Source: Legionella geestiana | Lineage (GTDB): Bacteria > Pseudomonadota > Gammaproteobacteria > Legionellales > Legionellaceae | Length of the DNA stretch: 64,000 nucleotides | Direction: 5' to 3' | NCBI RefSeq assembly: GCF_004571195.1 | Contig: NZ_CP038271.1 | Coordinates: 2,475,001 to 2,539,000, forward strand | Shown here: positions 51,297 through 60,363 of the stretch, one piece after another | How positions within the stretch are numbered: the stretch's first letter is position 1 | Layout: the number at the start of each line of letters is the position of its first letter | Notes under the pieces: generated by a model | Seen by the model: only the letters and a program-made list of their open reading frames with translations | Database searches by the model: none | What the model was told of the DNA's origin: nothing | Position numbers and translations under genes: made by a program

Positions 51297-52820
51297 TTAA
51301 TCAAAAAAGAAGGAGAAATGCGCCTGACCAATTTCCCTAACGACAGGTCTGCAGGCTTCGATGTCCTTCGCAAAGAACCGGTCCTCTCCCCAGAAAGGCA
51401 CCACTTCCCGCACGCGCTTAAGAATACTTTCAAGAGCCGGTGACGTCTTCAGTGGCTGACGCAGCTCAATGGCCTGAGCGGCGGCGAGCAATTCAATGGT
51501 CAGTATATCATGAACGTTTTCCAGTATCTGTGAAAGCTTCAACGCCGCCCATGTCGCCATGCTCACGTGGTCTTCCTGGTTTGCCGAGGTTGGCAGACTG
51601 TCGACACTGGCAGGATGTGCGAGGGTCTTGTTGGCGCTTGCAAGAGCAGCTGCGGTAACGTGTGCAATCATAAAGCCTGAATTAACGCCGGAATTGGGCA
51701 CGAGAAATGCCGGCAGACTACCGTTAAACTGCGGGTCAACAAGAAGTGCGATACGTCGCTCGGCAAGGGCACCGACTTCCGCCAGCGCGATGGCAGAAAG
51801 ATCGGCCACCTGTGCTACCGGTTCGGCATGGAAATTCCCGCCTGACATAATGGTTTGCAGTTCGGGAAATACCAGAGGATTGTCAGATACGGCATTCGCC
51901 TCCCGCACCAGTATTGTCATCGCATGGCAGAGGTTATCAAGTGACGCGCCGAGTATCTGGGGCTGGCAGCGCAGCGAGTAGGGGTCCTGCACACGTGAGC
52001 AATCACGGTGAGAGTCTCGAATGGGACTGTCCGCCAGCAGGTTTCGAAGCAGGTGTGCAACTTTTATCTGTCCTGCCTGACCGCGAATTTCATGGATTTT
52101 TTCATGAAAGGGCGCATCGCTTCCGGCTGCCCCCTCAACCGTCATGGCACCTATAACGGTGGCTGCGGTAAAAAGTGTTTGCGCCTTCAGGCAGTTACTG
52201 AGCGCAATGGCTGTAGATACCTGTGTGCCGTTGATAAGCGCAAGACCCTCCTTGGGGGCAAGCTCAAGCGGTTTCAGGCCGGCAGTCTTTAACGCCTCTG
52301 CAGCGGTCAGTACGCGCCCTTTATGGCGTGCCGTACCCTCACCAATCAGAGGGAGTGACAGATGCGCCAGTGGCGCAAGATCTCCCGATGCCCCGACAGA
52401 ACCCTTTGACGGTACACAGGGATAAATTTCATGATTGTAAAAAGTAATCAGGGCGTCAATTAATGCCGGGCGCACGCCGGAATAACCTCGCGCAAGACTG
52501 TTAATTTTCAGGAGAAGTATAAGTTTTACCACCTCATCCGGTAAAAGCTCTCCCGTTCCTGCGGCATGCGAGAGCAAAAGGTTACGCTGAAGTGCTGCGA
52601 GCTCATGGTCGCTGATGGATTTGTTCGCAAGCAGACCAAAGCCCGTATTGATGCCGTAAACAGTCTTTTTTTGGGCAACAATAGCATCAACCACACTGCG
52701 CGAGGCTTCAATGCGGTCGAGGCAGGCGCTTTCCAGAGCAATTGGACGTGAAGAATCCAACAGTTCTTGAATATTGGAGACGGTCAGAGACCCTGGGACG
52801 AGGGTGAAGGCATTCTTCAT
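51297..52820 (-). CDS. hutH: Histidine ammonia-lyase
   Basis: The 507-residue enzyme deaminates histidine to urocanate, the first step of histidine use. The MIO prosthetic group forms from Ala144-Ser145-Gly146 in GSVGASGDLAPLAHL. Other family signatures are VYGINTGFGLLANKSI, NLLLSHAAGTGELL and the C-terminal QEDHVSMATWAALKL. The length is typical. It forms an operon with the permease downstream; the rest of the hut pathway (hutU etc.) is not in the window. The ATG at 52820 lacks a strong ribosome site. Confidence 0.96.
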   Translation of the reverse strand: MKNAFTLVPGSLTVSNIQELLDSSRPIALESACLDRIEASRSVVDAIVAQKKTVYGINTGFGLLANKSISDHELAALQRNLLLSHAAGTGELLPDEVVKLILLLKINSLARGYSGVRPALIDALITFYNHEIYPCVPSKGSVGASGDLAPLAHLSLPLIGEGTARHKGRVLTAAEALKTAGLKPLELAPKEGLALINGTQVSTAIALSNCLKAQTLFTAATVIGAMTVEGAAGSDAPFHEKIHEIRGQAGQIKVAHLLRNLLADSPIRDSHRDCSRVQDPYSLRCQPQILGASLDNLCHAMTILVREANAVSDNPLVFPELQTIMSGGNFHAEPVAQVADLSAIALAEVGALAERRIALLVDPQFNGSLPAFLVPNSGVNSGFMIAHVTAAALASANKTLAHPASVDSLPTSANQEDHVSMATWAALKLSQILENVHDILTIELLAAAQAIELRQPLKTSPALESILKRVREVVPFWGEDRFFAKDIEACRPVVREIGQAHFSFFFD

Positions 52821-52960
52821 GGCGATAAAAAGCGCATTTTATTCAATAACATGCCAGAATAATAACAAGCCGCCTGTCAGGAGTCAATGAGTTATTGAAG
52901 GGCAGAAACACCTTTCAGCTATACTTGGTAAATATAACTTTACTGCTGATGGAGAATCCC

Positions 52961-53419
52961 ATGTTTCGCACGGCATTCTGGTGCTTGATGTTCATCCCGC
53001 TGCGCGCGCTGGCATTTGACTGCTACGTTACACTGGTGAAGGATAATTGCTGGACGAATTACGATGTGACAGTCACCGTAACCGATTCAGCGACCGGCAA
53101 CGCTGTTTTAACGCTGACAGCCCCGAAGGGACAGACCTTTGGGCGCGGGACGTTTCAGTGTCAGGCGGAACAGACCCTCGCGTTCAGCGCGCAGTTCAGC
53201 CCCGTATTCTGGCAGTCTGATGCCGGAAAAACATGGCGCGGTATTCGGACGCTCAGTCTGCCGAAAGCACCAAAACCCGGAGAGCTCGCCTGGAACCTGC
53301 CGATATGTTTCTCCAGTGCATTTTCAGGTGTACCGCTCCCTCCCGGTGCTTCGGGCAATTGCGCCTGCGATTTTGGCAGTGTGCCAGCCATTGTAATTCC
53401 CGCTAAGAGCGGGGGATGA
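52961..53419 (+). CDS. Exported Cys-containing hypothetical protein
   Basis: The 152-residue protein has a signal peptide (MFRTAFWCLMFIPLRALA, cut near ALA-FDCY). The mature part is beta-rich with about six Cys (FDCYVTLVKDNCW, FQCQAEQ, ICFSS, NCACDFG) that could form disulfides. GGAG precedes ATG 52961. Its last residues (IPAKSGG) are encoded inside a small REP-like hairpin. I recognise no enzyme motif. It lies between hutH and nagZ. Confidence 0.65.
   Translation: MFRTAFWCLMFIPLRALAFDCYVTLVKDNCWTNYDVTVTVTDSATGNAVLTLTAPKGQTFGRGTFQCQAEQTLAFSAQFSPVFWQSDAGKTWRGIRTLSLPKAPKPGELAWNLPICFSSAFSGVPLPPGASGNCACDFGSVPAIVIPAKSGG
53399..53413. repeat. REP-like hairpin at the end of the exported-protein gene
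   Basis: CCCGCT (53399-53404) pairs with AGCGGG (53408-53413). It overlaps the stop region and could act as a weak terminator; there is no T-run. Confidence 0.5.
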
Positions 53420-53475
53420 AAGCGCGTGCAGGATTGTGTATGATGGCCTGATTCTGTCTATGTAAGGAGAGCGGC

Positions 53476-54531
53476 ATGTCAGGCTTGCGGCATAAAATCG
53501 CGCAGATGCTGATAATGGGCTTTGAAGGAACGCATATCGATGCTGATAGTCCGGTATCCCGCTGGCTGTGCGAAGAGGGCCTTGGGGGCGTGCTGCTTTT
53601 CGATAAAAACCTGCACACTGGCACATTCGGTAAAAACCTGCGCGACCGCACTCAGATTCGGGCGTTAAACACCACGTTGCAGGCACTTTCACAGGAAGGG
53701 CCGGGTGCTGGAATGCCGCTCCTCATTGCCGTTGACTACGAGGGCGGAGCGGTTGACCGTCTGCGCCATATTCCAGGCTGCCCGCCCACACTGGATGCCA
53801 GAACGCTTGCAGCTTTGTCTGAAGATGAACAGCACAGAGCGATTGAAACCATGGCAAACACGCTTGCCAGCCTGGGTTTTACGCTCAATTTTGCGCCAGT
53901 CGTTGATTTGGCGCTTACCCATGATGAGGGCATTATCGGAAAGCTTGGACGCAGCTATTCGGCGTGTCCTGAGGAAGTTCTGACCGTTGCTCGGCGTTTT
54001 GTGAAAGTCTTTGAGCGTCTTGGCATTAAGACCGCCTTTAAACACTTTCCGGGCCATGGCAGTGCTGCTGGCGACACGCACCTTGGATGCGTTGATGTCA
54101 CGGAAAGCTTTCAGCCCGATGAACTTGTTCCGTATAAATCTTTGGGCGCCACAGACGGAGATCCGTCAATGGTTATGACGGCTCATGTCATTAACCGCAG
54201 ACTGGATGCCTCGGGCCTGCCCGCCACGCTCTCTCGCCCCATGCTGACCGGACTCCTGAGGGAGAGCTTTGGGTTTCAGGGAGTGATTGTCAGTGATGAT
54301 TTACAGATGCATGCAATAGCGCATCACTATACGCTCGAAGATGCGCTAACCATGACCGTTAATGCAGGCGCTGATATGCTGATTTTTGGCAATCAGTGGG
54401 GTGAGATTTCAGCGACCGCTGTTATTGATGCGCTTGAGGGGCTCGTGCAGTCAGGGCGGGTAGACGCGGCGAGGATTGAAGACGCTTTCAAGCGCGTTTG
54501 CGCGCTCAAGCAGACGCTGCAACCGGTTTGA
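53476..54531 (+). CDS. nagZ: Beta-N-acetylhexosaminidase NagZ
   Basis: The 351-residue glycoside hydrolase family 3 enzyme removes GlcNAc from anhydromuropeptides in the cytosol during cell-wall recycling. Motifs: AVDYEGGAVDRL, FAPVVDLALTHDEGIIGKLG RSY region, the catalytic loop KTAFKHFPGHGSAAGDTHLG with its Asp/His dyad, and VIVSDDLQM with the nucleophile Asp. Length and start (MSGLRHKIAQMLIMGFEGT) are typical. AAGGAGAGCGGC precedes the ATG. NagZ products can induce AmpC in bacteria that have AmpR; no such gene is in the window. Confidence 0.96.
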   Translation: MSGLRHKIAQMLIMGFEGTHIDADSPVSRWLCEEGLGGVLLFDKNLHTGTFGKNLRDRTQIRALNTTLQALSQEGPGAGMPLLIAVDYEGGAVDRLRHIPGCPPTLDARTLAALSEDEQHRAIETMANTLASLGFTLNFAPVVDLALTHDEGIIGKLGRSYSACPEEVLTVARRFVKVFERLGIKTAFKHFPGHGSAAGDTHLGCVDVTESFQPDELVPYKSLGATDGDPSMVMTAHVINRRLDASGLPATLSRPMLTGLLRESFGFQGVIVSDDLQMHAIAHHYTLEDALTMTVNAGADMLIFGNQWGEISATAVIDALEGLVQSGRVDAARIEDAFKRVCALKQTLQPV

Positions 54532-54725
54532 TGAAGGCTATTGTAGTTATTTGCAGCATTTGTTAAAATACGTACTGTCTGTAATAAATTTAGGCATAAA
54601 ATGACCCACCTTACTGTGCTTCCTCCAAACTTCCAAAAACGCGCGCAACGCTTTTTCGCTTCGTGTTGTTGCTGATATTCAAAGCGCGGACGTTTTTTTC
54701 TGGAATTTTAAGGCGGGTCACTCAA

Positions 54726-55976
54726 ATGAGCACTATCAAACTCCAATTTTTCAAGCACTTCAATACCCTCCCTGGCTACCTGTTTATGGTAGGGCTTGGT
54801 CTTTTTGCGGGCTTTTCAGGCAGTGATATACTGCATGCCACAGGCACACTGGTGTCGGATATTTTTATCCGAATTTTTAAATGCATCAGTCTGCCCATCA
54901 TTGCCTTATCGCTGGTCGTGACGCTGGCGGGCTGCCGCACGGATGGCGGCATGCGTGCCGTATGGCAGCGAACCCTGCTGTATACGTTTACCACCACACT
55001 GATAGCGGCCGTAGTGAGCGCACTCCTCTACCTCACCATTCGTCCTGAAAGCGTGGTGGTGAGTGCCGTTGGAGGCATGCAGGCCGTTTCCGGGCCGCAC
55101 ACCGGCTATGTCGAATGGCTGTCATCGCTGGTTCCAGATTCGCTGCTGGCGCCTTTTGTGAATCATCAGGTGATTGGTGTCCTGATGCTCGGAATCGTTA
55201 CCGGTATTGCCATTCGTTACATTCCTGATGCTGAATCCCGTGAAACCGTCACGCGCTTCTTTCGGGGCCTGCATGGATTGATGATGGTGATAACCGCCTG
55301 GGTGATTCGCCTTATCCCGCTTGCCCTCTTTGGCTTTGTCACAACCACCGTCACGCAGCTTCGGGGTGGCAGTGCGCTGGGCGGGATTGGGAAATACCTC
55401 GCGGTCGTGGTGCTTGCGAACCTGGTTCAGGGGCTTGTTGTCCTGCCTTTGTGGCTGAAATCGCGCGGCATCAATCCGTTTGATGCGATGCGTCGCATGA
55501 TGCCTGCACTCTCGGTGGCATTTTTATCAAAATCCTCTGTGGGCACATTACCGGTTACCATGGAAACCGCCGAGAAACAATGGCAGGTGAGTCCTGGCAT
55601 CAGTCGTTTTGTCTTACCGCTTTGCACAAGCCTGAACATGAACGGCTGTGCCGCCTTCATTTTTGCGACCGTGGTTTATCTCATGCAGAACCATGGTATC
55701 ACGCTTTCTCTGCCGATGATGGGGATGTGGGTGATAATCGCTACCATCGCGGCTATTGGCAATGCGGGCGTTCCGATGGGGTGCTTTTTCCTGAGCATGA
55801 GCCTGCTTGCCAGCATGAACGTACCCATTACGCTCATGGGCATTATTCTGCCGTTTTACGGCGTTATCGATATGCTCGAAACTTCGCTTAATGTCTGGTC
55901 AGATTCCTGTGTAGCGAAAGTCGTTGATGAGCGACAGAAAGAGGATGAGGCAGAGGGCGTTGCCCTCGCGGCATGA
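54726..55976 (+). CDS. Dicarboxylate/amino acid:cation symporter (DAACS family)
   Basis: The 416-residue membrane protein has the glutamate/dicarboxylate symporter pattern: FKCISLPIIALSLVVTLAG, the reentrant-loop region SVAFLSKSSVGTLPVTMETA and LPLCTSLNMNGCAAFIFATV (the NMDG-like NMNG motif of sodium-coupled transporters), and AIGNAGVPMGCFF. Such proteins import glutamate, aspartate, serine or dicarboxylates with Na+ or H+. Start at ATG 54726 fits the family; an upstream 21-codon extension is unlikely. It converges on dapE with 17 bp between. Confidence 0.9.
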   Translation: MSTIKLQFFKHFNTLPGYLFMVGLGLFAGFSGSDILHATGTLVSDIFIRIFKCISLPIIALSLVVTLAGCRTDGGMRAVWQRTLLYTFTTTLIAAVVSALLYLTIRPESVVVSAVGGMQAVSGPHTGYVEWLSSLVPDSLLAPFVNHQVIGVLMLGIVTGIAIRYIPDAESRETVTRFFRGLHGLMMVITAWVIRLIPLALFGFVTTTVTQLRGGSALGGIGKYLAVVVLANLVQGLVVLPLWLKSRGINPFDAMRRMMPALSVAFLSKSSVGTLPVTMETAEKQWQVSPGISRFVLPLCTSLNMNGCAAFIFATVVYLMQNHGITLSLPMMGMWVIIATIAAIGNAGVPMGCFFLSMSLLASMNVPITLMGIILPFYGVIDMLETSLNVWSDSCVAKVVDERQKEDEAEGVALAA

Positions 55977-55993
55977 GGCATGAACGCGCGCCT

Positions 55994-57127
55994 TCAGCGC
56001 GCGAGCCGCTCTGCAATTCCAAAGTACAGCTTCGTAAGCATCTCAAGCTGATCGCGTGCCACACATTCATTGACCTGATGAATGGTCGCATTAACCGGAC
56101 CAAGTTCTACCACTTCCACATTATAAGGTGCAATGAAGCGTCCGTCTGAGGTGCCGCCGGAGGTGGAACACTCGGGGGGAGCGGCGCCGCAATCCGTGAT
56201 GGTTTCGCGAACCGCTTCCAAAAGGCGTCCGTGACTGGTCAGAAACGGCTCGCCGTTGAGGCGCCAGGTCAACTTTGGCGTGAGCTCATGGCGCTTAAAA
56301 CATGCTTCTGTTGCCTGTATCAGCGATTCGGCACTGTGTTCCGTGGAAAAGCGAAAGTTGGCACTGACTTCAAGCGTGCCTGGTATAATATTACCGGCGC
56401 CTTCCCCGGCTTTAACGCGGGTGATTTGCAGGCTTGTGGGCGGGAAGTGTGCATTACCTCGATCCCACTCTGTGCGCGTAAGCTCAGCGAGTGCCGCGAG
56501 CGACTTGTGCACAGGATTATCCGCAAGGTGCGGGTAGGCCACATGCCCCTGTTTTCCCTGAAAGAGCATTTCCAGAGAAAGCGAGCCTCGACGGCCGATT
56601 TTAATCACATCGCCAACGCGCTCGCTGCTTGAGGGTTCGCCTACTATGCAATAATCCGGGTGAATGCCGCGCTCACTCAGTACCCGCATGACATGGGGGG
56701 TGCCTTTCATAAAATCATCGCCTTCCTCACCGCTTGTAATGAGAAACGCAAGACTGCCGTGAGGTTTGGGATACCTCTCTACAAATGCTTTAGCCGCCAG
56801 CATCATGCACACGAGACTGCCTTTCATGTCAGTAACGCCGCGTCCATAGAAGATGCCGTCTTTTTCTACGAGATTAAAGGGCGGGGTGTTCCATTGTTGC
56901 AAATCACCGGCGGGCACGACATCGGTGTGTCCCGCAAAAAGCAGCATGGGGCCTTCGCCACCAAAGCGTGCAAACAGATTGGAGACGGGCTCTGAATCAA
57001 GATGTTCACAGGTGAAGCCAAGTTTTTGCAGGTAATCAGCCAGCATGCGCTGGCAGTTCGCATCGTTCGGGGTTACAGAAACCTCGGCTGTAAGCGCGCG
57101 AAGCAGTGACTCCAGCTCATTGTTCAT
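55994..57127 (-). CDS. dapE: Succinyl-diaminopimelate desuccinylase
   Basis: The 377-residue M20-family metallohydrolase makes L,L-diaminopimelate from its N-succinyl form, in lysine and peptidoglycan synthesis. Zinc-site motifs are [16 protein letters not shown] (His, catalytic Asp) and [16 protein letters not shown] (Asp), with SGEEGDDF giving the catalytic Glu pair. The C-terminal [26 protein letters not shown] gives the last His. The ATG overlaps the dapD stop by 4 bp, so dapD-dapE is one coupled operon. Confidence 0.96.
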   Translation of the reverse strand: MNNELESLLRALTAEVSVTPNDANCQRMLADYLQKLGFTCEHLDSEPVSNLFARFGGEGPMLLFAGHTDVVPAGDLQQWNTPPFNLVEKDGIFYGRGVTDMKGSLVCMMLAAKAFVERYPKPHGSLAFLITSGEEGDDFMKGTPHVMRVLSERGIHPDYCIVGEPSSSERVGDVIKIGRRGSLSLEMLFQGKQGHVAYPHLADNPVHKSLAALAELTRTEWDRGNAHFPPTSLQITRVKAGEGAGNIIPGTLEVSANFRFSTEHSAESLIQATEACFKRHELTPKLTWRLNGEPFLTSHGRLLEAVRETITDCGAAPPECSTSGGTSDGRFIAPYNVEVVELGPVNATIHQVNECVARDQLEMLTKLYFGIAERLAR

Positions 57128-57948
57128 CGCGTATCCCGAAGCAGTTCATTAATGCTGACTTTGGCGCGGGTCTGTTCATCAACCTGCTTGACGATAACCG
57201 CACAATAAAGACTGTGCGAGCCATCCGCAGAGGGCAGGTTGCCAGGCACCACTACGGAACCGGCAGGGATGCGGCCATAGCTGATTTCACCGGTCATGCG
57301 ATTATAAATACGCGTGCTCTGACCAAGAAAAACGCCCATCGAAAGCACGGAATTGCGCTCGACAATCACGCCCTCGACCACTTCAGAACGCGCACCGATA
57401 AAGCAGTTGTCTTCAATAATGGTAGGATTGGCCTGCAGCGGCTCCAGCACGCCACCAATGCCGGCGCCGCCTGAGAGATGCACATGTGAGCCAATCTGCG
57501 CACAGGAGCCCACAGTCGCCCAGGTATCGACCATTGTGCCTTCGCCAATGTAGGCGCCGATGTTCACATAAGAGGGCATTAAAACCGTATTTTTACCGAT
57601 AAAGGCTCCTCGGCGCACCATCGCATGCGGTACCACACGAATCCCAAGCGGCGCAAAGTCGTCTGCCGTGTAATCGGTAAACCGCAGAGGCACTTTATCG
57701 TAAAACTGGCAAAATCCCGCATCCATTACCCGATTTTCCTGGACTCGAAACCCAAGCAGCACTGCTTTTTTAATCCACTGATGCACTGCCCAGTTGCCTT
57801 CAATGTTTTCTGCAACGCGAAGCGTACCTGCTTCGAGACCTTCCAAAACGGTTTCGAGTGCCGATTTAAGTTCGGCAGGGGTGTTGGCGGGGGTGATGTC
57901 CTGGCGTTGTTCATACCAGTGTTCGATGAGTGGCTGTAAAGTGTGCAT
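57124..57948 (-). CDS. dapD: Tetrahydrodipicolinate N-succinyltransferase
   Basis: The 274-residue left-handed beta-helix enzyme transfers succinyl from CoA to tetrahydrodipicolinate. Landmarks: [60 protein letters not shown] and the C-terminal [19 protein letters not shown] 57948 ([14 protein letters not shown]) is the family start, preceded by CGGAAGCGCGCC; the longer reading upstream is not used. Operon with dapE. Confidence 0.96.
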   Translation of the reverse strand: MHTLQPLIEHWYEQRQDITPANTPAELKSALETVLEGLEAGTLRVAENIEGNWAVHQWIKKAVLLGFRVQENRVMDAGFCQFYDKVPLRFTDYTADDFAPLGIRVVPHAMVRRGAFIGKNTVLMPSYVNIGAYIGEGTMVDTWATVGSCAQIGSHVHLSGGAGIGGVLEPLQANPTIIEDNCFIGARSEVVEGVIVERNSVLSMGVFLGQSTRIYNRMTGEISYGRIPAGSVVVPGNLPSADGSHSLYCAVIVKQVDEQTRAKVSINELLRDTR

Positions 57949-58164
57949 GGCGCGCTTCCGGTGAAATAAACAGTGGCTCATTATAGCGAGAATTTACAGG
58001 GGCTGGCTATGGATATGCTGTGCAGAATTCTGTACTGGTAAAATGCAAAAGCGGTGTATAAAAGTGCATATATCGGGTCTTGATGCGAAGATTTCGGTAA
58101 CGCAGACGGGCACGCATACTTTTGGAGTATTTATAACATCCAAAACGGCGCAGGGCAGGGGGTA

Positions 58165-59628
58165 TCAATGACAAGGCACCAATGACGGGTCTTCTAAAGA
58201 CGAGACATCACTGGAGCGAGCCTCGATTGAAGTGCCACGAAGTGAACCGCAAAAATTCTGTGTATTCGCTGCTTGCCAGAATCGCTGCGAATTAAGATAC
58301 CTGGCATCCATAACCTCTGCGCTAACCTCAGGGTCATTCAGGCCACAGCTGGCAATAAAATTCTGCTCGGCCTGTGTTTTTTTGGTTTCTAAACAAAGCC
58401 CGATAAGCGCAGGAATCAAACCGATAATCGCGACCGCTAATGCAGCAATCAAAAGTGCGAGCACCAACGGGGTGACACACATTAAAACACAGAGGTCGGG
58501 ACATGCAGCCTCATCTTCTGGAAAAAAGAGTTTTACAAGCTCTCCTGCGAAAGACACTGTCGCATAGCACCCCTCCTGGTAACGTTGATAACGCTTCATC
58601 TCTTCCCGCGATGGAGCAACCGCTTCCAGCCAATCGAGCGCGCGTTGACAAAGCGCCGCACGTTTGTCTTCTGTGAGATTTAGAATTTGCTTATTAAGCC
58701 TATCATATGGCGAGAAAATTCCAATTTTGGTGTCTAAGTCATCATGACTTAGCGTAAGGCAAAAGTTAAAAAACTGCTCGTCTGTAAGTAGGTTGTTGTT
58801 ATACAAACGACACAATATTTCGTCATGTGTGAGTGAACACCTGTTGACATTCAACATTTGAGCAACCTGAAGGCGTTGGTGCTCATTGAGGTTCGCCAGT
58901 CTTGCGTTTTGTGACAAGTTATCTGCGAACTGCAATTTGCGCCCATCATGAAGATAGCCAAAAAATTCCAGGAAATCATCAAACGCATCTGCATCTTCAA
59001 GGGCATTATTAAAGTAACCAGCAGTTAACTTCTCGGCGAAAAAGCTGGCATTAAAAGGTTTGGAATTATCGTGTGTACCACTTTCAACAAGATTCAGGAC
59101 GTCTTGCGGAGAATTTAAGCAAGCCTGAACAGCGCCTTCATTGGCCCTTATAAACTTCGCGTAAGCATCGTTCGCGGGCCGCCACGAGGGCGCCTGCTCG
59201 CAAATAAAAAATCTAAGCAAGGTTGCGGCCTCTTCAGTACTTTTAATGTTGAAGCCGCGATACCATTCCGCATTACCGATCTCATGCATATACCCCGGCA
59301 TCAGGGTTAGTAAACAGTCGATGTCCTCACACGTCATACCTGCTTCGAGACGATGTGCAAAAGAGCGGAAAAACTCGATTTTTTTTGCCGTTGGCAACGG
59401 CATTAAGAGTGAGAAAAACGCTTCTTTTGATGCGTTGAAATTCGGCATTACCTCAGAGAAAAAAGCACTTATATACCTTGGCGGAAGTGCCTCAAGTATT
59501 ATCGGCATTCGCTTGAGCGTGACAAAGTTGCGGATATTTGAATCAACCAGATCTCGGGTAATATCAGTAAGTTTATAACCTCTAAGATACTCAAGAACGT
59601 TCTTGAACGAAGTAAATTCTTTGCTCAT
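58165..59628 (-). CDS. Hypothetical protein with C-terminal hydrophobic hairpin, effector-like
   Basis: The 487-residue protein is mostly helical and acidic, with repeated helix-turn units (QFFNFCLTLSHDDLDTKIGI and so on) similar in style to Legionella effector scaffolds. Near residues 385-425 is a long hydrophobic stretch (LVLALLIAALAVAIIGLIPA), probably two membrane helices, followed by a soluble tail ending SLEDPSLVPCH. There is no signal peptide. I do not recognise the family; a host-membrane-associated effector is a reasonable guess, unsupported by any motif. ATG 59628 follows GGGGTGATGT. Confidence 0.55.
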   Translation of the reverse strand: MSKEFTSFKNVLEYLRGYKLTDITRDLVDSNIRNFVTLKRMPIILEALPPRYISAFFSEVMPNFNASKEAFFSLLMPLPTAKKIEFFRSFAHRLEAGMTCEDIDCLLTLMPGYMHEIGNAEWYRGFNIKSTEEAATLLRFFICEQAPSWRPANDAYAKFIRANEGAVQACLNSPQDVLNLVESGTHDNSKPFNASFFAEKLTAGYFNNALEDADAFDDFLEFFGYLHDGRKLQFADNLSQNARLANLNEHQRLQVAQMLNVNRCSLTHDEILCRLYNNNLLTDEQFFNFCLTLSHDDLDTKIGIFSPYDRLNKQILNLTEDKRAALCQRALDWLEAVAPSREEMKRYQRYQEGCYATVSFAGELVKLFFPEDEAACPDLCVLMCVTPLVLALLIAALAVAIIGLIPALIGLCLETKKTQAEQNFIASCGLNDPEVSAEVMDARYLNSQRFWQAANTQNFCGSLRGTSIEARSSDVSSLEDPSLVPCH

Positions 59629-59754
59629 ACATCACCCCAATTTGGTATAAATTTTATGCATAATAGCACGTCCATAATCAAACGAAAACGTCAATTGTAC
59701 GAATATTCACTGAAATGAGCGACCCGCATTGTTTAATAAATCCCTTGTCTAACC

Positions 59755-59916
59755 AGGGTCTGTTGACAATTGGTGACACGGCTGCAAACCACGTCAATTT
59801 GTCCAAATTTAACCTTGAGTTCGTTAAATAGAGCCGGCTATTCGCCTCACTCAAGATAAAATTTGGCCTAAATTGACGTGATTTTCGCTTCGCACCACCA
59901 AATGTCAACAGACCCT
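59755..59916. repeat. 162-bp fold-back (MITE-like) element, copy 2
   Basis: The ends AGGGTCTGTTGACA and reverse-complement AGGGTCTGTTGACA are inverted repeats of about 21 bp with one mismatch. The interior folds on itself and carries GTTCGTTAAATAGAGCC and GCTATTCGCCTCACT at the apex, GGCTGCAAA on the left and TTTTCGCTTC on the right, all shared with copy 1. Length is identical to copy 1 but the paired stems differ. It abuts element B, three bases away. Confidence 0.85.
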
Positions 59917-59919
59917 AAC

Positions 59920-60187
59920 CTGTGTACGGGACGAAAAATCGTTGTCTTTCCGGAGCTCATGCTGGAGTTAGCCCCGTGCCGGCACATGGATGGGTTCCCT
60001 GCCTGCGCGGGAATGACAGGATTCGGGGTGTGTGCAGAGGCCAAAATCTCCCCCACACTGTCTTCTCCGCGCAGGCGGGGAGCCATTCGGGGTGTGGCAC
60101 GGAGCCAACGCATGGAACGATTCAGCCTGGTCACGGTACAAAAATACACGTGAATCCACCGGCGCGGAAAAAATGTCCCGTACACAG
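59920..60187. mobile_element. 268-bp non-autonomous element with IS4-type ends, copy B
   Basis: It is a copy of the 44845-45111 element in reverse orientation: same outer CTGTGTACGGGAC termini, same two REP-type palindromes and the same internal blocks. The flanks (GACCCTAAC and CTAACTGAC) do not form a clean duplication, perhaps because the fold-back element lies at the left border. Frames inside it are not genes. Confidence 0.8.
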
Positions 60188-60363
60188 CTAACTGACTTAA
60201 AGCTTAAAGTCAAAATTAATTAAATCGTGTAGTACGTAGATTGCTTTCTTATGTGTGCCAGCCGTATCAGTAACGCCGACAGGCGCAGAGACATTTTCAG
60301 ACAAAGCTTCTGCCGATTCTTCACAGCGGGTATACTACAGGCATTTTTTATGTGGGGTATAAC

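Noticed and set aside
59920-60187. Nine-base target duplication of element B
   Set aside because: The two flanks share only CTAAC out of register, so no duplication is claimed.
59868-60223. Several short ORFs on both strands
   Set aside because: Same repeat-derived readings as at 44.8 kb, in reverse orientation.
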